Below, piece after piece: positions 1 through 7,715 of a DNA stretch of 64,000 nucleotides. A model generated the notes under the pieces. The model was not told the origin of the DNA and did not search any database. It saw only the letters and a program-made list of their open reading frames with translations. The stretch comes from Paenibacillus sabuli. GTDB taxonomy: Bacteria > Bacillota > Bacilli > Paenibacillales > Paenibacillaceae. A program made the position numbers and the translations under genes. Every line of letters begins with the position of its first letter. Position 1 is the stretch's first letter. The DNA lies in contig NZ_JACXIZ010000035.1 of NCBI RefSeq assembly GCF_014705605.1, positions 37,924-101,923 on the forward strand, in the 5' to 3' direction.

Positions 1-557
1 GCGAGACGGCGCAGACGATGCGCCAGGCGATGATTGATCATCTGTGGAACGAGGAGGAAGGCCGCTTCGCGCGCGGCCTGGTGTTCAAGGACAACGAATG
101 GGTACAGGACATGACGCTGGAGAGCAGCATGTTCGGGCTCTGGGAATTCGGCGTCCTGGACGTCGACGACGAGCGCGTCGTGAAGACGATGCGGGCGATC
201 AAGGAAGGGCTGGCGGTGCAGACAGAGATCGGCGGCATCGCGCGCTACACCAACGATTATTACTTCCAGCAGTCCGGCGACATTCGCAAGGTGCCGGGCA
301 ATCCGTGGATCATCTGCACGCTCTGGATCGCGAGCTATGAGATCGAGTCGGCAACTGCGCTCGAGCAGCTCCAGGGTCCCAAGCAGACGCTGGCCTGGGT
401 GCTCGACCAAGCGCTGCAGAGCGGCGTGCTGCCCGAGCAGCTCAATCCGTACGACGGCACGCCGCTCTCGGTGGCGCCGCTCACGTGGTCGCATGCGACC
501 TATGTGCACACGGTGTGCAAGTACGTCGCCAAGCATGCCGAGCTGACGAAGGCTTAG
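1..557 (+). CDS. GH15 glucoamylase-like glycoside hydrolase, C-terminal part (5' end outside window)
   Basis: The reading frame is open from the first bases of the window and stops at 555-557, so only about 184 C-terminal residues are present. The sequence resembles the end of the alpha/alpha-barrel of prokaryotic GH15 glucoamylase or trehalase-like enzymes. It has an NPWIICTLWIA segment, then LPEQ at nt 429-440, where the family's catalytic base Glu is expected, then PLTWSHA close to the C-terminus. GH15 enzymes release glucose from alpha-glucans or alpha,alpha-trehalose. No signal peptide can be judged because the N-terminus is missing. The next gene starts 45 bases downstream in the same direction, but no functional link is apparent. 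The family call is fairly secure; the substrate is unknown. Confidence 0.82.
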   Translation, partial: ETAQTMRQAMIDHLWNEEEGRFARGLVFKDNEWVQDMTLESSMFGLWEFGVLDVDDERVVKTMRAIKEGLAVQTEIGGIARYTNDYYFQQSGDIRKVPGNPWIICTLWIASYEIESATALEQLQGPKQTLAWVLDQALQSGVLPEQLNPYDGTPLSVAPLTWSHATYVHTVCKYVAKHAELTKA

Positions 558-602
558 GAGTATCGAAGCAATGCGATCTTGCGAGTAAATGGAGGGAAAG
601 GG

Positions 603-1736
<1,134 letters not shown>

Positions 1737-1749
1737 GAAAGGAATGGCG

Positions 1750-2253
1750 ATGAGCGAAGCATCGGAATCGAACATAACGAGCCTGCTCGTAGAGGCGAGA
1801 CTCGCACTGACCGCCGGGGTGAAGGTCGATTACGCCGAATCGCTGGAGCTGGCTCTGGATTGTCCGCGCTGCGAAGAAAGCGACCGCACCGTGCGATTCA
1901 CCGCGGAGCGGGGCAGATGCCGCAGCGCCGGTCACACGTATGCCGGTCGACTGACCGGCAAATTGGTAGAGGAAGCGCCGCTTGGAGAGAAAACGCACAC
2001 GTCGGCTACGGGCGAGGTCCGACTTGAACGCGAGGAGCGGGTGCAGTATTCGCTTGAGATTGCCGAGGCGCTGCCGGCCTTGCCCACTTGGGGCAGAATC
2101 CGCTTCACGCTGAGCTGCCCCGCTTGCGGCACCAGTTTGGACAGCGCATCGCAAAACAATGTGAAGCGTCCCCGTGAAATCCTCTGCGATTGCGGGCGGC
2201 TTCTGGCGTTGGAAACGCGGGAACAGCCGACCATTCGTGAGCAAAGCGCTTGA
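1750..2253 (+). CDS. Double zinc-ribbon protein, possible partner of the DUF4157 protein
   Basis: I chose the ATG at 1750 because AGAAAGGA at 1736-1742 is 7 bases upstream; an ATG at 1744 sits almost on that RBS. The product is 167 aa and unrecognised. It has two probable zinc sites: C38-P-R-C41 with C57 and H62, then C123-P-A-C126 with C146-D-C148. Similar beta-rich sequence precedes each site, suggesting an internal duplication. There is no signal peptide or membrane segment, so it is probably cytoplasmic. It lies 13 bases behind the DUF4157 gene and is probably co-transcribed. An immunity, chaperone or loading role is inference from position only. A short overlapping +1-frame ORF (2237-2356) may be a frameshifted tail. 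Confidence 0.7.
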   Translation: MSEASESNITSLLVEARLALTAGVKVDYAESLELALDCPRCEESDRTVRFTAERGRCRSAGHTYAGRLTGKLVEEAPLGEKTHTSATGEVRLEREERVQYSLEIAEALPALPTWGRIRFTLSCPACGTSLDSASQNNVKRPREILCDCGRLLALETREQPTIREQSA

Positions 2254-2356
2254 ACGTCGCCTGTCGGCAAAAGCGTGCGACAGCGCAAAAACGTGCGAGG
2301 AGCTTGCGAGCTATCGCGCGCTTTTTGACGAATATCAGCTGAGGTTTGGGTTGTAG
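2237..2356 (+). CDS. Short overlapping ORF: separate 39-aa protein or frameshifted tail of the zinc-ribbon protein
   Basis: This frame overlaps the last 17 bases of the zinc-ribbon gene. A GTG at 2237 could start it, but no clear RBS precedes it. The 39-residue product is a plausible amphipathic helix (it contains CEELASYRALFDEYQLRF), and its codons look native, with many G/C third positions. It may be an independent small protein, a +1 frameshift extension of the preceding protein, or a remnant of a longer gene broken by an indel. The sequence alone does not decide. Confidence 0.3.
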   Translation: MSKALERRLSAKACDSAKTCEELASYRALFDEYQLRFGL

Positions 2357-2480
2357 CGGACAAGGGAGACGCTTAGCGCCTTTTTTTGGCTACCTTGGTC
2401 GTGTAACGGTCATGAGGAGCGCTTAGCGGAGGAAATAGCGGATGGACGCCATGAAAACACCCGCTAAGCGTCGCTGATGT
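2355..2480. repeat. Short dispersed repeat units with CGCTTAGCG cores
   Basis: The 9-mer CGCTTAGCG occurs at 2370-2378 and 2420-2428, and its exact reverse complement CGCTAAGCG at 2462-2470. Related AGCGGA pieces flank them (2355-2360, near 2425 and 2437). The inverted copies could form a hairpin in RNA or be a dispersed intergenic repeat. No ORF of convincing quality covers this stretch. Confidence 0.55.
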
Positions 2481-2499
2481 CCATTAAAGCTGGCTGTTG

Positions 2500-2711
2500 T
2501 TACCCATGTCGTTCGTCCGCGCGTACCCGTCATACTCCAGTTCGCCCCCGCATACCTGACTCGAGCCGGCCTCGCCCCATTACGCCGGGCTCAAGCCCCG
2601 GGGCCCAGCCCATCTGGCCCCTGGCCGAAGCCCAACCGGTTCCAGCACGCTTCGCCCGAGCCCCGTTCGCTTTAGCCCACCTGACTCCAGTCGACCCGCA
2701 CTTGCTCCGGT
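2500..2711. other. C-rich low-complexity non-coding block
   Basis: The + strand is strongly cytosine-rich and guanine-poor in runs, with irregular recurrences such as ACCTGACTC (2554-2562 and 2679-2687) and CTCCAGT-type words. The complementary strand shows repeated GGGCT words. No regular period, RBS or credible protein is visible. It separates the zinc-ribbon gene from the GntR regulator promoter and looks like degenerate sequence. Confidence 0.4.
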
Positions 2712-2728
2712 AAATACGTAATTATCGC

Positions 2729-2775
2729 TTGATTCATATGATGAATTTACTTTATAATATATTCATCATATGAAT
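2729..2775 (+). promoter_or_regulatory. Sigma-A promoter embedded in a perfect 15-bp inverted repeat (operator)
   Basis: TTGATT (2729-2734) and TATAAT (2753-2758) are separated by 18 bases. ATTCATATGATGAAT at 2732-2746 is repeated in perfect inversion as ATTCATCATATGAAT at 2761-2775, with a 14-base gap. One arm covers the -35 edge and spacer; the other covers the start point. The next gene encodes a GntR-family repressor, so autoregulation through this site is a reasonable inference. Confidence 0.8.
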
Positions 2776-2820
2776 TATCATATGGCTAGAAGCGGCTGCC
2801 GCTGCAATAGGAGGAGCAAA

Positions 2821-3519
2821 TTGAAGAAGTTGGCGTATGAGACCGTTTACGACGAAATCCGGCGTCGAATCGCCGAAGGCGAATGGGCGGCCGGGCATCA
2901 GTTGCCTCCGCTTGACGACCTGTCGAGGCAGCTGGGCGTCGGCATATCGACCTTGCGCGAGGCGGTGCGGATTCTCGGCAAGCAGAAGGTGCTGCGCGTA
3001 GAGCAGGGGCGGGGAACCTTCGTCGCTTCGCCGCCGCCGGTCACGGAGCAGGCTGCTGCCGGCCGTGGACTGTCGTGGCCGGCGCATCTGGAGCAAGCTT
3101 CGCTCGTGCAGCTCACCGAATCGCGCCTGATCTTCGAGCCGGAGCTTGCGGCGCTCGCCGCAGTGCGCGCCAGCGAGGTCCAGCGCCTGGCGCTGATCGA
3201 CAATGCCAAGGCCATGCTTCGCAAGCAGCAGAGCGGCGGGGACTTTCTTGAAGAGGACCTGGATTTTCACCGCATGATCGCCGATGCGGCGCACAATGAC
3301 GTCACAGCGCAAATGATGGGCATGATACGCGATCTGCTGCTTGACAGTCGCCGCCGTTCGATGAAGTGGCCGGGCATGGGCGAGCAGGCAGCTTCCTACC
3401 ATATCTTGATCGCCCATGCGGTGGCGGAGGGCGCCGCGGATCGCGCCCGCGAGCTGATGCGGCATCATGTGGGCGAGATGCTGGACCGGTTCCGCAAGGC
3501 CGAGTCGGGTTCACAGTAA
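2821..3519 (+). CDS. FadR-subfamily GntR transcriptional regulator
   Basis: The TTG at 2821 has AGGAGG at 2809-2814; an ATG farther upstream would lie inside the operator region and lacks an RBS. The product is 232 aa. Residues ~4-70 form the GntR winged helix, containing LSRQLGVGISTLREAVRIL and a GRGTFV wing. Residues ~95-220 form an all-helical FCD ligand domain with the conserved DLDFHRMI segment and later histidines expected to hold a metal. FCD regulators usually sense sugar acids or carboxylates. The galactonate dehydratase gene begins 55 bases downstream, so galactonate or its catabolic product is the likely inducer. The inverted repeat in front of this gene is the probable binding site. 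Confidence 0.88.
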   Translation: MKKLAYETVYDEIRRRIAEGEWAAGHQLPPLDDLSRQLGVGISTLREAVRILGKQKVLRVEQGRGTFVASPPPVTEQAAAGRGLSWPAHLEQASLVQLTESRLIFEPELAALAAVRASEVQRLALIDNAKAMLRKQQSGGDFLEEDLDFHRMIADAAHNDVTAQMMGMIRDLLLDSRRRSMKWPGMGEQAASYHILIAHAVAEGAADRARELMRHHVGEMLDRFRKAESGSQ

Positions 3520-3574
3520 AGGCCGACAGTAAAACGACAGTCAATACTTTGTACAAAGGGAGAGAATTCATCGG

Positions 3575-4723
3575 ATGAATATTGCGAAGCTGGAATTGTT
3601 CAAAGTACCGCCGCGTTGGCTTTTTCTCAAAATTACGACGGATGATGGTTACTACGGGTGGGGCGAGCCGATCGTGGAGGGCAAGGCGGAGACGGTGCGC
3701 GCCTGCGTTGAGGAGATGGCCGAATATTTGATCGGCAAGCCTGCCGGGGCCATTGAAGATCTGTGGCAAACGCTGTATCGCGGGGGCTTTTACCGCGGCG
3801 GCCCGATTCTGACGAGCGCGATCTCGGGCATCGAGCAGGCATTGTGGGACATCAAGGGCAAGCGCCTCTCGGTACCGGTCTACGAACTGCTCGGCGGAGC
3901 GGTCCGGGATCGCATGAAGGTGTACGCCTGGATCGGCGGAGACAAGCCGGCCGATACGGCAATCGCCGCGCGTCAGCAGGTCGAGGCGGGCTACACGGCG
4001 CTCAAAATGAACGGAACGGCCGAGATGGACTGGATCGATTCGGCGGTCAAGGTCGAGGAAGCGGTGGCTCGCCTGGCGGCAATTCGCGAAGCGGTTGGCT
4101 ACGAAATCGGTATCGGCATCGACTTCCACGGGCGGGTCCACAAAGGCATGGCAAAGGTGCTTATGAAGGAGCTGGAGCCGTACAAGCCGCTCTTCATCGA
4201 GGAACCGGTGCTGCCGGAAAACAACGAAGCGCTGCTGGAGCTGTCGCGGCATGCGACGATTCCGATCGCGACCGGGGAGCGCATGTACACGCGCTGGGGC
4301 TTCAAGCAGCTGCTGGCGCAGGGCGGAGCGGACATCATCCAGCCCGATTTGAGCCATACCGGAGGCATCTGGGAAACGCGGAAAATCGCCGCCATGGCAG
4401 AGGCCTACGACGTGGCGGTTGCTCCGCATTGTCCGCTCGGTCCGATTGCGCTGGCATCTTCCTTGCAGCTTGACTTCTGCACGCCCAACGCCTTTATTCA
4501 AGAGCAGAGTCTGGGCATTCATTACAATCAAGGGTCCGACCTGCTCGACTATTTGAAGGATCCCGGCGTTTTTGCATACGAGGGCGGGTACGTCAAGCGG
4601 CTCGAGGCGCCCGGGCTCGGGATTGAGGTGGACGAGGAGAAGGTGCGCGAGCTGGCGCAAGCCGGCCATGATTGGCGCAACCCGATCTGGCGACTGGCGG
4701 ACGGTTCCATCGCGGAATGGTAG
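3575..4723 (+). CDS. dgoD: D-galactonate dehydratase
   Basis: The product is 382 aa, the usual length of DgoD in the enolase superfamily. It dehydrates D-galactonate to 2-keto-3-deoxy-D-galactonate in the De Ley-Doudoroff route. The N-terminal capping domain is followed by a TIM barrel with metal-ligand motifs GIDFHGRVH, FIEEP and TGERM, and a catalytic histidine in APHCPLGP. The ATG follows GGGAGAG. It sits directly behind a FadR-type regulator. No KDG kinase, aldolase or transporter gene is next to it, so the rest of the pathway must be elsewhere. Related enolase-superfamily sugar-acid dehydratases are hard to separate by eye, but the similarity over the full length is strong. Confidence 0.85.
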   Translation: MNIAKLELFKVPPRWLFLKITTDDGYYGWGEPIVEGKAETVRACVEEMAEYLIGKPAGAIEDLWQTLYRGGFYRGGPILTSAISGIEQALWDIKGKRLSVPVYELLGGAVRDRMKVYAWIGGDKPADTAIAARQQVEAGYTALKMNGTAEMDWIDSAVKVEEAVARLAAIREAVGYEIGIGIDFHGRVHKGMAKVLMKELEPYKPLFIEEPVLPENNEALLELSRHATIPIATGERMYTRWGFKQLLAQGGADIIQPDLSHTGGIWETRKIAAMAEAYDVAVAPHCPLGPIALASSLQLDFCTPNAFIQEQSLGIHYNQGSDLLDYLKDPGVFAYEGGYVKRLEAPGLGIEVDEEKVRELAQAGHDWRNPIWRLADGSIAEW

Positions 4724-4749
4724 AACGCGTGTGCGCCATCGCTTAATGC

Positions 4750-4784
4750 CTTACGGCCCTGCCGCGCTGCGGCAGGGCCGTAAG
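4750..4784. terminator. Strong hairpin between convergent dgoD and yjcZ-like genes
   Basis: A perfect 15-bp stem (CTTACGGCCCTGCCG with its complement) has a 5-base loop. There is no T-run on the + strand, so it may act as an RNA-processing or weak terminator structure serving either strand. Confidence 0.55.
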
Positions 4785-4810
4785 GGTGTAGTTGACCGTT
4801 TAAGCGCGTA

Positions 4811-4939
4811 CTAGCAGATGCCCGTTCCGCGCAAGATGATGACCAGCAGAATGTAAAGCACAAGAATTGCACCTGTGCTGGTCCACAGACCGCCGACCCC
4901 AGGACCACCGCAACCTGCACCTGCTACCGGATATCCCAC
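4811..4939 (-). CDS. YjcZ-like small sporulation protein
   Basis: This 42-aa gene reads from a GTG at 4939 to TAG at 4811, with AGGAGG 8 bases before the start. The protein has a short Gly/Cys-rich head (VAGAGCGGPGVGG) and one hydrophobic helix (AILVLYILLVIIL), the typical YjcZ/YjcM plan of spore-associated miniproteins in Bacilli. A sigma-K-like promoter lies upstream at 4989-5015. An ATG immediately after the RBS opens a different frame with a non-conserved product and was not used. Its molecular role is unknown; a spore or mother-cell membrane location is inferred. Confidence 0.75.
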   Translation of the reverse strand: MGYPVAGAGCGGPGVGGLWTSTGAILVLYILLVIILRGTGIC

Positions 4940-4988
4940 AGTACATACCTCCTGAGTGTTTGGTTTGTGACGGGTTAGATCACACTGC

Positions 4989-5015
4989 TAATGTATGCCT
5001 TGCAAGGCGCATGGT
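4989..5015 (-). promoter_or_regulatory. Sigma-K-like promoter of the yjcZ-like gene
   Basis: On the minus strand, AACC (AC at 5015-5014) is followed by 16 bases and CATACATTA (4997-4989), matching the sigma-K pattern AC-N16-CATANNNTA. The same -10 also resembles sigma-E (CATACATT), so the exact mother-cell sigma factor is uncertain. Confidence 0.55.
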
Positions 5016-5122
5016 TATGGACGAATGTCCCGAGGCGTGCAAAACGGGCGGGTGCCCGAGGGTGCGAATGCAACCCAGTCTGGGGCAACTTAGGGGATTC
5101 CTTAGAAGTTAGCTTACACACC

Positions 5123-5584
5123 CTACGGGACGTCCGGGCTCGCTTCGGGCGGGCCCGGCGGCGCGTATTGGCGAATATGCTTGATACGCGAGTCGGCCCG
5201 ACTCGCGCCGGAGGAGCCGATTTGCAGCAGCGAGGCGTTGCTGACGCCGAGCGTCACGATCCGGCCGACCTGAATATCCGGGCAGACCTGGGTACGGCGC
5301 ATCGCCACCGATTCGCAGATGCCGGAGCCCGATTCGCTCAGCCAGGCAAAGGCATCGAGCTCCGGATAGGGCTCGGAAAACATCGCATACGCTTCGAACT
5401 CCGCCTCTCCGGCGGCGGAATGATCGAGTTCGCGCTGGACCGCGATGGCCTGGAGCCGCGGAGCGAACGTCGCGTGATCGCCGAGCTGCACCACGCTTGA
5501 ATAGGAGAGCGCGATCACCTCGAGCCGATCGACGCGCGAGATGCGCGGGGGCCAGTCCGGCTGCCATCCGGGATGAGCGCTCAA
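5123..5584 (-). CDS. gerPE: Spore germination protein GerPE
   Basis: Translation most likely starts at the TTG at 5584, which overlaps the gerPD stop in a TTGA and has GAGGAG 8 bases upstream. The frame extends further upstream but only as a gerPD shadow. The product is 153 aa and carries the GerP signature RVDRLEVIALSYSSVVQLGD near the start, and a second GerP-like repeat near the end (GRIVTLGVSNASLLQIGSSG). GerP proteins are mother-cell products needed for germinant passage through the spore coat. This is the last gene of the operon here, because no gerPF follows. The next 180 bases lead to the yjcZ-like gene. Confidence 0.85.
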   Translation of the reverse strand: MSAHPGWQPDWPPRISRVDRLEVIALSYSSVVQLGDHATFAPRLQAIAVQRELDHSAAGEAEFEAYAMFSEPYPELDAFAWLSESGSGICESVAMRRTQVCPDIQVGRIVTLGVSNASLLQIGSSGASRADSRIKHIRQYAPPGPPEASPDVP

Positions 5585-5805
5585 GGGGCCGGCTCCTCGA
5601 CTTCGGTACCGGGACCGGTCGATACCTCGACCGGCTCGCCCAGCGGCGCCAATGGGCCGACGATGACCGATTCCGGCGGGGTATCGAACATCGACTGCAG
5701 GCACACATCGCCGCTGTCGCCGACCTGCAGCAGCGAGGCGCTGGCTACGCCGGTCAGCTCGATGCTGCCGACGGCGAGTTGATGATTCGTCACATCCATC
5801 CGCAT
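5581..5805 (-). CDS. gerPD: Spore germination protein GerPD
   Basis: The product is 74 aa and starts at the ATG at 5805 with GGAGG 8 bases upstream, immediately after the gerPC stop. It has the GerPD pattern: MDVTNHQLAVGSIELTGV, then SASLLQVGDSGDV. The tail is rich in Pro and Glu. It belongs to the five-gene minus-strand gerP operon and is probably made in the mother cell under sigma-K, from the promoter before gerPA. Like the other GerP proteins, it acts in coat permeability to germinants rather than as a receptor. Confidence 0.88.
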   Translation of the reverse strand: MRMDVTNHQLAVGSIELTGVASASLLQVGDSGDVCLQSMFDTPPESVIVGPLAPLGEPVEVSTGPGTEVEEPAP

Positions 5806-6516
5806 TTACGATTCCTCCCGATTGCTGCCGGTCTCCGCCGGATTCCCGGTCGCGCCCTGCTCCCGCAAAGATTGTACATACTGGCGCAGCGCCTTGTCGA
5901 TGTCGGCGGCGGTATAGGCCGCCGCTTGCTTAGCGAGCGCCTCGCGGTCGCCCGCGACATCTGGCTGCCGCTGCACGATTTGCTCGATATAATAGCGCAC
6001 GCGCGGCCCCAACTGCCGGCCCACATCGCCGAGGATGAGGCGGCAGTGGTGCGGATCAAGTGCGAGTCCGCGTGCCCGGGCATACTCCTCCAGCGTCGCC
6101 TGGCCCTCCCGGCTCAAATGCTCGCTCGCCTGGCGCTCGGCATCGCGCAGCGCCGCTTGCGGCGCTGTGTGCCGCGCGTCCTGGTCGGGGGTTGTCTGCG
6201 GCGAGGCTGAAGCAACCGTCGAGGTCTGTGGCGCGTTCGGCTGGGGCACAGTCATTTGCTCGATTTCTTGCCCGAGCTCGGACCCGCTCGGCGGTGTCAT
6301 GCCGATATTCAGCGTGCCCTCCAGCGTTTCCACCTTCAATTGATCGAAGTGGTACTCCAGTCGATCCACCCGATAGGTGGGGCGCTCGCCTATGGCTTGG
6401 AACTGCTGCTGCATTTCAGTCATATCGCGCTTCAGCGCTTCAATCTGACGCGCTTGCGCGTACAACTGCTGCTGTACGCGCTGCGCCCAGTCCTGCCACG
6501 TCAGGGGAGGCTCCAT
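5806..6516 (-). CDS. gerPC: Spore germination protein GerPC
   Basis: The product is 236 aa. An N-terminal predicted coiled coil (residues ~10-45, with QARQIEALKRDMTEMQQQF) is followed by the conserved YRVDRLEYHFDQLKVETLEGTLNIG segment that identifies GerPC. A Pro/Gln/Thr-rich linker and a helical C-terminal region follow. It is slightly longer than the Bacillus protein as I remember it. The ATG at 6516 sits 13 bases after the gerPB stop with a GAGG-type RBS inside the junction. It is probably a structural member of the GerP assembly in the inner coat. Confidence 0.88.
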   Translation of the reverse strand: MEPPLTWQDWAQRVQQQLYAQARQIEALKRDMTEMQQQFQAIGERPTYRVDRLEYHFDQLKVETLEGTLNIGMTPPSGSELGQEIEQMTVPQPNAPQTSTVASASPQTTPDQDARHTAPQAALRDAERQASEHLSREGQATLEEYARARGLALDPHHCRLILGDVGRQLGPRVRYYIEQIVQRQPDVAGDREALAKQAAAYTAADIDKALRQYVQSLREQGATGNPAETGSNREES

Positions 6517-6529
6517 CGTCGATCACCTG

Positions 6530-6739
6530 CTATCGCGGAGGCGGACTGGGGAGCGGTACGAAGGACAGCGGGCTGTTCCCGCCGAGCTCCGGCGCGGGCC
6601 CGGTGAAGCCTCCGGTATTGTAAAGCTGAGACAGCGCGCGCAGCGAGCCGGCGCTGCCTACCTGCAGCACCGATGAATTCGATACGCTATCCACGCGCAA
6701 CTGATGAATCGAGATCGTCTGATAGACTGTGAAATTCAT
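6530..6739 (-). CDS. gerPB: Spore germination protein GerPB
   Basis: The product is 69 aa. The ATG at 6739 overlaps the gerPA stop (ATGA), indicating translational coupling. The sequence MNFTVYQTISIHQLRVDSV, then SSVLQVGSAGSLRALSQLYN and a GPAPEL tail is characteristic of GerPB. It is the second gene of the operon and is needed with the others for a germinant-permeable coat. Confidence 0.9.
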   Translation of the reverse strand: MNFTVYQTISIHQLRVDSVSNSSVLQVGSAGSLRALSQLYNTGGFTGPAPELGGNSPLSFVPLPSPPPR

Positions 6740-6963
6740 GGGACATTCACTTCATTGGAGGAACTGTCCTGGATATCCGGGTCGATCGTATTCGTCGAAC
6801 TGAGCGCGTTGTTGGCATTGGCGAGACTTCCGGTCAGGAACGAGCCGGATCCCGCATAGGTTTTGGTCGTGCTGCTCGGCGTGATCTCGAGGGTGTCGCC
6901 GAATTGCACCACTCCGCTCGAACCGATGCTGACAATATTGACAAATCCGACTACTGCAGGCAT
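6736..6963 (-). CDS. gerPA: Spore germination protein GerPA (GerPA/GerPF family)
   Basis: The product is 75 aa. GerPA and GerPF are close paralogues; the features here are MPAVVGFVNIVSIGSSGVVQ near the start, then FGDTLEITPSSTTKTYAGSG and TNTIDPD. First position in the operon and linkage to gerPB favour GerPA. A GAGGTGG RBS precedes the ATG at 6963. Because no gerPF lies at the end of the operon, this protein may cover both roles, or gerPF may lie elsewhere. Confidence 0.87.
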   Translation of the reverse strand: MPAVVGFVNIVSIGSSGVVQFGDTLEITPSSTTKTYAGSGSFLTGSLANANNALSSTNTIDPDIQDSSSNEVNVP

Positions 6964-7003
6964 AAAGCCACCTCACATCCTTCTATATCGCAGCGCGTGC
7001 TAA

Positions 7004-7030
7004 CATCTTATGCGGTATGCGCCCAGACGT
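7004..7030 (-). promoter_or_regulatory. Sigma-K-like promoter of the gerP operon
   Basis: On the minus strand CAC (AC at 7030-7029), 16 bases, then CATAAGATG (7012-7004). It matches AC-N16-CATANNNTA except for the last base. In B. subtilis gerP is under sigma-K, which agrees. Confidence 0.5.
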
Positions 7031-7055
7031 GACTCTGCGTCCGACAGCGGCCAAA

Positions 7056-7085
7056 GTATCGCAGTCGGCGCCAGGCGCATACAAT
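7056..7085 (+). promoter_or_regulatory. Sigma-E-like -10 element before the Hsp20-like gene
   Basis: CATACAAT at 7078-7085 is a perfect sigma-E -10. The -35 about 14-15 bases upstream (near 7056-7062) is weak. It faces away from the gerP promoter. Confidence 0.4.
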
Positions 7086-7166
7086 GAAGCAAAGGCGAGC
7101 GAAGGGTGCCGTTCGCTCGCAAGCAAAGATACAGGCTTTGATCAATGAACGGATGGAGGTGGGCGG

Positions 7167-7619
7167 ATGTCGATGTTCGGCAACGGCGGACCGCTGGACT
7201 GGGAGCAGCTCCAGCGCTGGCTGGCGGGCAAGGGACTCGAGGCGACCGAGGAAATGATGCGCGAGCCGCAGTGGGTCGAAAAAATGGTCAGCCAGGCCAT
7301 GAAGCAGTCGCTTCCGCGGCTGCATCGCGCTGACCGTTCGAACGTGGAGCAAGAAGATTGCTATGAAACGCATCATTTTGTATTCGTGCGCTTCAAGCTC
7401 GACAAAGGGGTCAGACGCGATCAGCTCCGCCTGCTGGTCCGGGCGGATCGGATCAAGCTGGAGCGGGAGGACGGGAAGAAGCCGATCCGTGTCAAGCTGC
7501 CTTGCCAGGTCCAGCCCCGTTCATGTCGCGCGCTGCTGCGCGCGGGGGTCCTGCAGGTGAAGCTGCGCAAACGTCCGGTCGATCCGACGTATCATGAAGC
7601 GTTTATTCGGGGGCAATAA
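7167..7619 (+). CDS. Hsp20/alpha-crystallin-like protein, probably spore-associated
   Basis: The ATG at 7167 has GGAGGT at 7155-7160. The product is 150 aa. The first ~50 residues are helical (PLDWEQLQRWLAGKGLEAT), and the remainder is beta-rich, with a pattern like the Hsp20/CotP/GerT fold: THHFVFVRFKLDKGV, then LRLLVRADRIKLER and a final LQVKLRKR strand. In B. subtilis, GerT and CotP are Hsp20-like spore-coat proteins. Divergent position next to gerP and a possible sigma-E promoter support a sporulation role, but fold and role are inferred. Confidence 0.6.
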   Translation: MSMFGNGGPLDWEQLQRWLAGKGLEATEEMMREPQWVEKMVSQAMKQSLPRLHRADRSNVEQEDCYETHHFVFVRFKLDKGVRRDQLRLLVRADRIKLEREDGKKPIRVKLPCQVQPRSCRALLRAGVLQVKLRKRPVDPTYHEAFIRGQ

Positions 7620-7715
7620 GGCCGGGGTTGTCACACATTTGTGCGAGTTCCCGACTGGCGATACGGGCGCATATCCTATATAATGGGGGCAAGCAATCGA
7701 ACGCCAAGGGAGTGT

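Noticed and set aside
2510..2711. C-rich block as a CRISPR or tandem repeat array
   Set aside because: No constant repeat unit or regular spacer length; the recurring words are short and irregular.
3302..4669. 455-aa minus-strand open frame across dgoD
   Set aside because: It is antisense to a well-conserved enzyme, has no RBS, no family resemblance and composition expected from GC-rich codon shadows.
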